Shown here in pieces: positions 20,558 to 22,584 of a DNA stretch of 22,584 nucleotides. The stretch covers positions 1-22,584 of the IMG/VR virus record IMGVR_UViG_3300001686_000029, one strand, 5' to 3'. This DNA is from a virus. Below the pieces are notes generated by a model. It searched no databases. It saw nothing but the letters and a program-made list of their open reading frames with translations, and was not told the DNA's origin. The position numbers and the translations under genes are program-made. How positions within the stretch are numbered: position 1 is the first letter of the stretch; each line of letters opens with the position of its first letter.

Positions 20558-22105
20558 TCAGAAGATCGATTGCAGAACGTCGTACTGACTGCCCTCAAGC
20601 AGATGCGAGCGGGTCACATAGGACCAGCGGGCCAGCGTCATCGCCACCAGAGGGCTGATGTCGCCCTCGACGCCCTTCGTCGTCCACGCGATCGTCTCGC
20701 CGGTCTGCCGGGTCTTCGCCGAGGCGACTGCCACATCGAGGTGTCGGTTCGGGACGACGCGGAACGATTCCTCGCGCACGGCCTCCAGTAGCTGGCCGGC
20801 TGCCGCGGCCATGTCGACCGCGTTCGTCACCGCCAGATCCCCGGCCTGCGGCGCCTCCGGATCCTCCGGCCGATGAAAGTCTGCCGCGTCCAACGCCGTC
20901 TCCAAGAACGCGAACGTGCCACGCCCCATAGCGATCGAGATCGGCTCCAGCGCCTCCCGCAGCTCCTTCAAGCGCGGGATCAGCCACTTCGTGCCCGGCC
21001 GGTAGTCCGCCAACTGCGTATGCCCCAGCCCGTCGCCACGCAGCCCGTACACCTGCACTGCCGCGTAGTCCCGCAGCGGGCTGATATCCACGCCGATCGC
21101 GACGCCGGCCTCACGGTCACGCTGCGAACCTGCGTCCGTCAACCGCACCCACACCGCAGGGTCGATGACCGTGTTGCCCTGCGAAATCCTCGGCCAGACA
21201 CACAGCCGCTCTCGCGCGAATCCGGCGTTGCCCATGGAGCGGCGTTCCCGAAGGATCGTCTCCTCCGTGAGGCGTCGGCCGAGCGCCGGATTCGACGCCG
21301 CCCACAAACTCCGGTCGTCGAGGTCGATGTCGTCAAGGTGGTCGAGGTCGCCCGCGACACCCCAGTCCCGCCAGCCGAGGCTGTCGTCGCCACCGGCATC
21401 CGCGCGGCGCTTCAGGTTGAACATGACCTCGCCGGACTCGCCATTCAACGGCGGCGACGACGTGTAGATGATCTGTGCGTTCGGGCGGGCCGCCATTGCG
21501 GGCATCAACGCATCCTGCTGCTCCGCGGTGAACGCGAACGACTCGTCGATGATGACGAGATCACCGGAGAAGCCACGGCCCGAACCCTTGCTGCGGGCCA
21601 CGAACTTGATGCGGGCCTCGGTGTCGAGCCGCTCGAAGCCTTCCTCGCCGTTCGTGTTGACGACCTTGACGATGACCCCGTCGACATCCCACAAGTTCTC
21701 GTTGTTCGGATTGACCTGCTTGCCGAGTCGCCGCAGCAGCGTCCGGCAGCGGCGGAACGCCTCCATCGACGTCTTGTACTCGTGAGCCGACCACATGATC
21801 AACTGCTCGCCCAGCAGCAGAAACCCGGCGAGCGCCCGGATTTCCAGGATCGAGCCCTTGCCGTTCTGCCGGGCCACGATCTCGCCGTACTCGTAGCACG
21901 CCCACTTGCCGTCAGCCCGGCACGCCAGCATCAGATTCACCGCATCCGCCTGCCACGGATCCGCAATCAAGCCCGCCCGCTCAGCCAGCTCGCACGCCTC
22001 CGGGCCCAGCGAGTACTCGTAAGGCGGCGACAGCTCAACCCTGGGCTTGCTTGCGCCGTTCAGCGATACGCGCCGAGAGATCCGAGACACCCGAACCCCC
22101 CGCAC
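20558..22105 (-). CDS. Terminase large subunit
   Basis: A 515-aa protein from GTG 22105; GTG 22090 with GGGGGG five bases upstream is an equally good start. The ATPase half has the Walker A-like ARQNGKGS (about 78-85), the Walker B motif LVIIDE (183-188), and the coupling motif IIYTSSPP. The nuclease half starts near GVAIGVDISPLRDYAAV (likely catalytic Asp340), followed by the FLETALDAADFHRPED segment. It is the motor that packages DNA into the prohead and cuts the genome. The start overlaps the small terminase gene by 55-70 bases. The length is normal for the family. Confidence 0.95.
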   Translation of the reverse strand: MRGVRVSRISRRVSLNGASKPRVELSPPYEYSLGPEACELAERAGLIADPWQADAVNLMLACRADGKWACYEYGEIVARQNGKGSILEIRALAGFLLLGEQLIMWSAHEYKTSMEAFRRCRTLLRRLGKQVNPNNENLWDVDGVIVKVVNTNGEEGFERLDTEARIKFVARSKGSGRGFSGDLVIIDESFAFTAEQQDALMPAMAARPNAQIIYTSSPPLNGESGEVMFNLKRRADAGGDDSLGWRDWGVAGDLDHLDDIDLDDRSLWAASNPALGRRLTEETILRERRSMGNAGFARERLCVWPRISQGNTVIDPAVWVRLTDAGSQRDREAGVAIGVDISPLRDYAAVQVYGLRGDGLGHTQLADYRPGTKWLIPRLKELREALEPISIAMGRGTFAFLETALDAADFHRPEDPEAPQAGDLAVTNAVDMAAAAGQLLEAVREESFRVVPNRHLDVAVASAKTRQTGETIAWTTKGVEGDISPLVAMTLARWSYVTRSHLLEGSQYDVLQSIF

Positions 22106-22433
22106 CCTCGGCCTGATTGGACGCAGGCGCCGCCGAACCCTTCAAGCCCTGCCGAATCTCCGCCAGAAGCCCCCGAAGAGCAGTCGCCTGCTGCCGAGCC
22201 TCCGCCAGAAGCTGCTGAATGCCCCCCGAATTCGGCCCGTCCTCTTCGTCATCCGCGTTGACGGGCGACATCCAACGCAGGACAATCGCGTTGAGCCAAT
22301 CCAGCCGGTCAGCGAGACGGCAAGCCTCCTCCAGAAGCACCAAGTGCGCCGGAGTCAGAGAGCCCGAAGCCGTCGTATCCCGCCAGAGCCGGGAACCTCG
22401 CTCACCAAGACCGGGCGGGAAATCTGAAGCCAT
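22035..22433 (-). CDS. Terminase small subunit
   Basis: From ATG 22433 (MASDFPPGLGERG) the product is 132 aa; ATGs at 22448 and 22454 are alternatives. The motif PPGLGERGSRLWRDTT followed by LTPAHLVLLEEACRLADRLD resembles actinophage small terminases, which begin with a G-L-G-x-x-G-x-x-L-W turn and a helical bundle. A middle loop is acidic (NADDEEDGPNSGG). The C-terminal helix (LLAEARQQATALRGLLAEIR) probably supports oligomerisation, followed by an A/G/S-rich tail. It would recognise the packaging site and hand DNA to the large subunit. Confidence 0.8.
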   Translation of the reverse strand: MASDFPPGLGERGSRLWRDTTASGSLTPAHLVLLEEACRLADRLDWLNAIVLRWMSPVNADDEEDGPNSGGIQQLLAEARQQATALRGLLAEIRQGLKGSAAPASNQAEGAGGSGVSDLSARIAERRKQAQG

Positions 22434-22454
22434 TCCCCACCACCCCATGATCAT

Positions 22455-22584
22455 CTTGCCCTGTGGAAAAACAGCGGGGGGAGAGGACTTTCAGGTGAGG
22501 GCGGGGTCAAAGGGGGGTCGAATCAAAAAACGGACATTTCGGCACCCCGTGCGCGTTTGTGCAGGTCAGAGGCTTGCGACGTCC
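22455..22584. other. Leader upstream of terminase genes with four G runs
   Basis: I see no convincing gene. The plus strand holds G runs at 22476-22481, 22499-22501, 22503-22506 and 22512-22517, and an A run near 22535. A packaging (cos or pac) site is often near the small terminase gene, so this stretch is a candidate, but no cos sequence can be read directly. A minus frame is open from the window edge to about 22513 and could be the tail of an upstream gene. Confidence 0.5.

Noticed and set aside
20873-22261. 462-codon plus-strand reading frame
   Set aside because: Antisense of the large terminase, whose motifs are unambiguous on the minus strand; the product is Arg/Pro-biased.
22513-22584. 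Short minus-strand open frame entering from the right edge
   Set aside because: About 24 codons with no start visible and no recognisable motif; could be the end of an upstream gene but cannot be supported as a feature.

Overview
The window is very GC-rich with GC-rich third codon positions, GTG starts are common, and the encoded proteins are siphovirus structural proteins of the type carried by actinobacterial phages, most likely of Streptomyces or a close relative. It is the late packaging, head and tail module of a tailed phage or prophage. I see no host gene, integrase, lysis gene, tRNA, rRNA or CRISPR array, so free phage and prophage cannot be told apart from this window alone. The host assignment is inference from composition and protein families.

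Almost everything is read on the minus strand, so the operon runs from high to low coordinates. Packaging and head (22584 to about 15300): a non-coding G-run-rich leader, small terminase, large terminase, a 78-aa conserved-type small protein, portal, HK97-type prohead protease, HK97-type major capsid protein with an N-terminal delta-like domain, a hairpin after the capsid gene, then four small proteins (72, 162, 37 and 132 aa), some of which may decorate the capsid. Interruption (15292 to 14189): a free-standing HNH endonuclease with five tandem helix-turn-helix units. Head-tail junction (14153 to 11623): a 419-aa lectin-like protein with ten 20-residue repeats, an Ig-like/connector fusion, and a probable tail terminator.

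From 11279 to 11626 there is a single plus-strand gene for a small two-helix membrane protein with its own promoter-like sequence. It is antisense to the late operon and looks like a moron (an extra gene expressed separately from the lytic programme). Its stop codon is interlocked with the stop codon of the convergent neighbour.

Tail (11201 to 1): a beta-rich small protein, a small protein with an acidic/lysine-rich tail, the tail tube protein, a small hypothetical, an HK97 gp10-like protein, the tail assembly chaperone pair joined by a canonical -1 frameshift on GGGAAAC, a 1575-aa tape measure protein with a lytic transglycosylase domain, a Dit-like protein with an N-terminal beta-sandwich, a hub-like minor tail protein, a minor tail protein with a proline/threonine linker, and the start of a glycine-rich fibre or adhesin that runs off the left edge.

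Many gene junctions are four-base GTGA or ATGA overlaps, or gaps of only a few bases, which indicates a translationally coupled polycistron. The strongest leads for something unusual are the reversed membrane gene, the five-HTH HNH nuclease, and the repeat-bearing lectin-like protein placed among head and connector genes.
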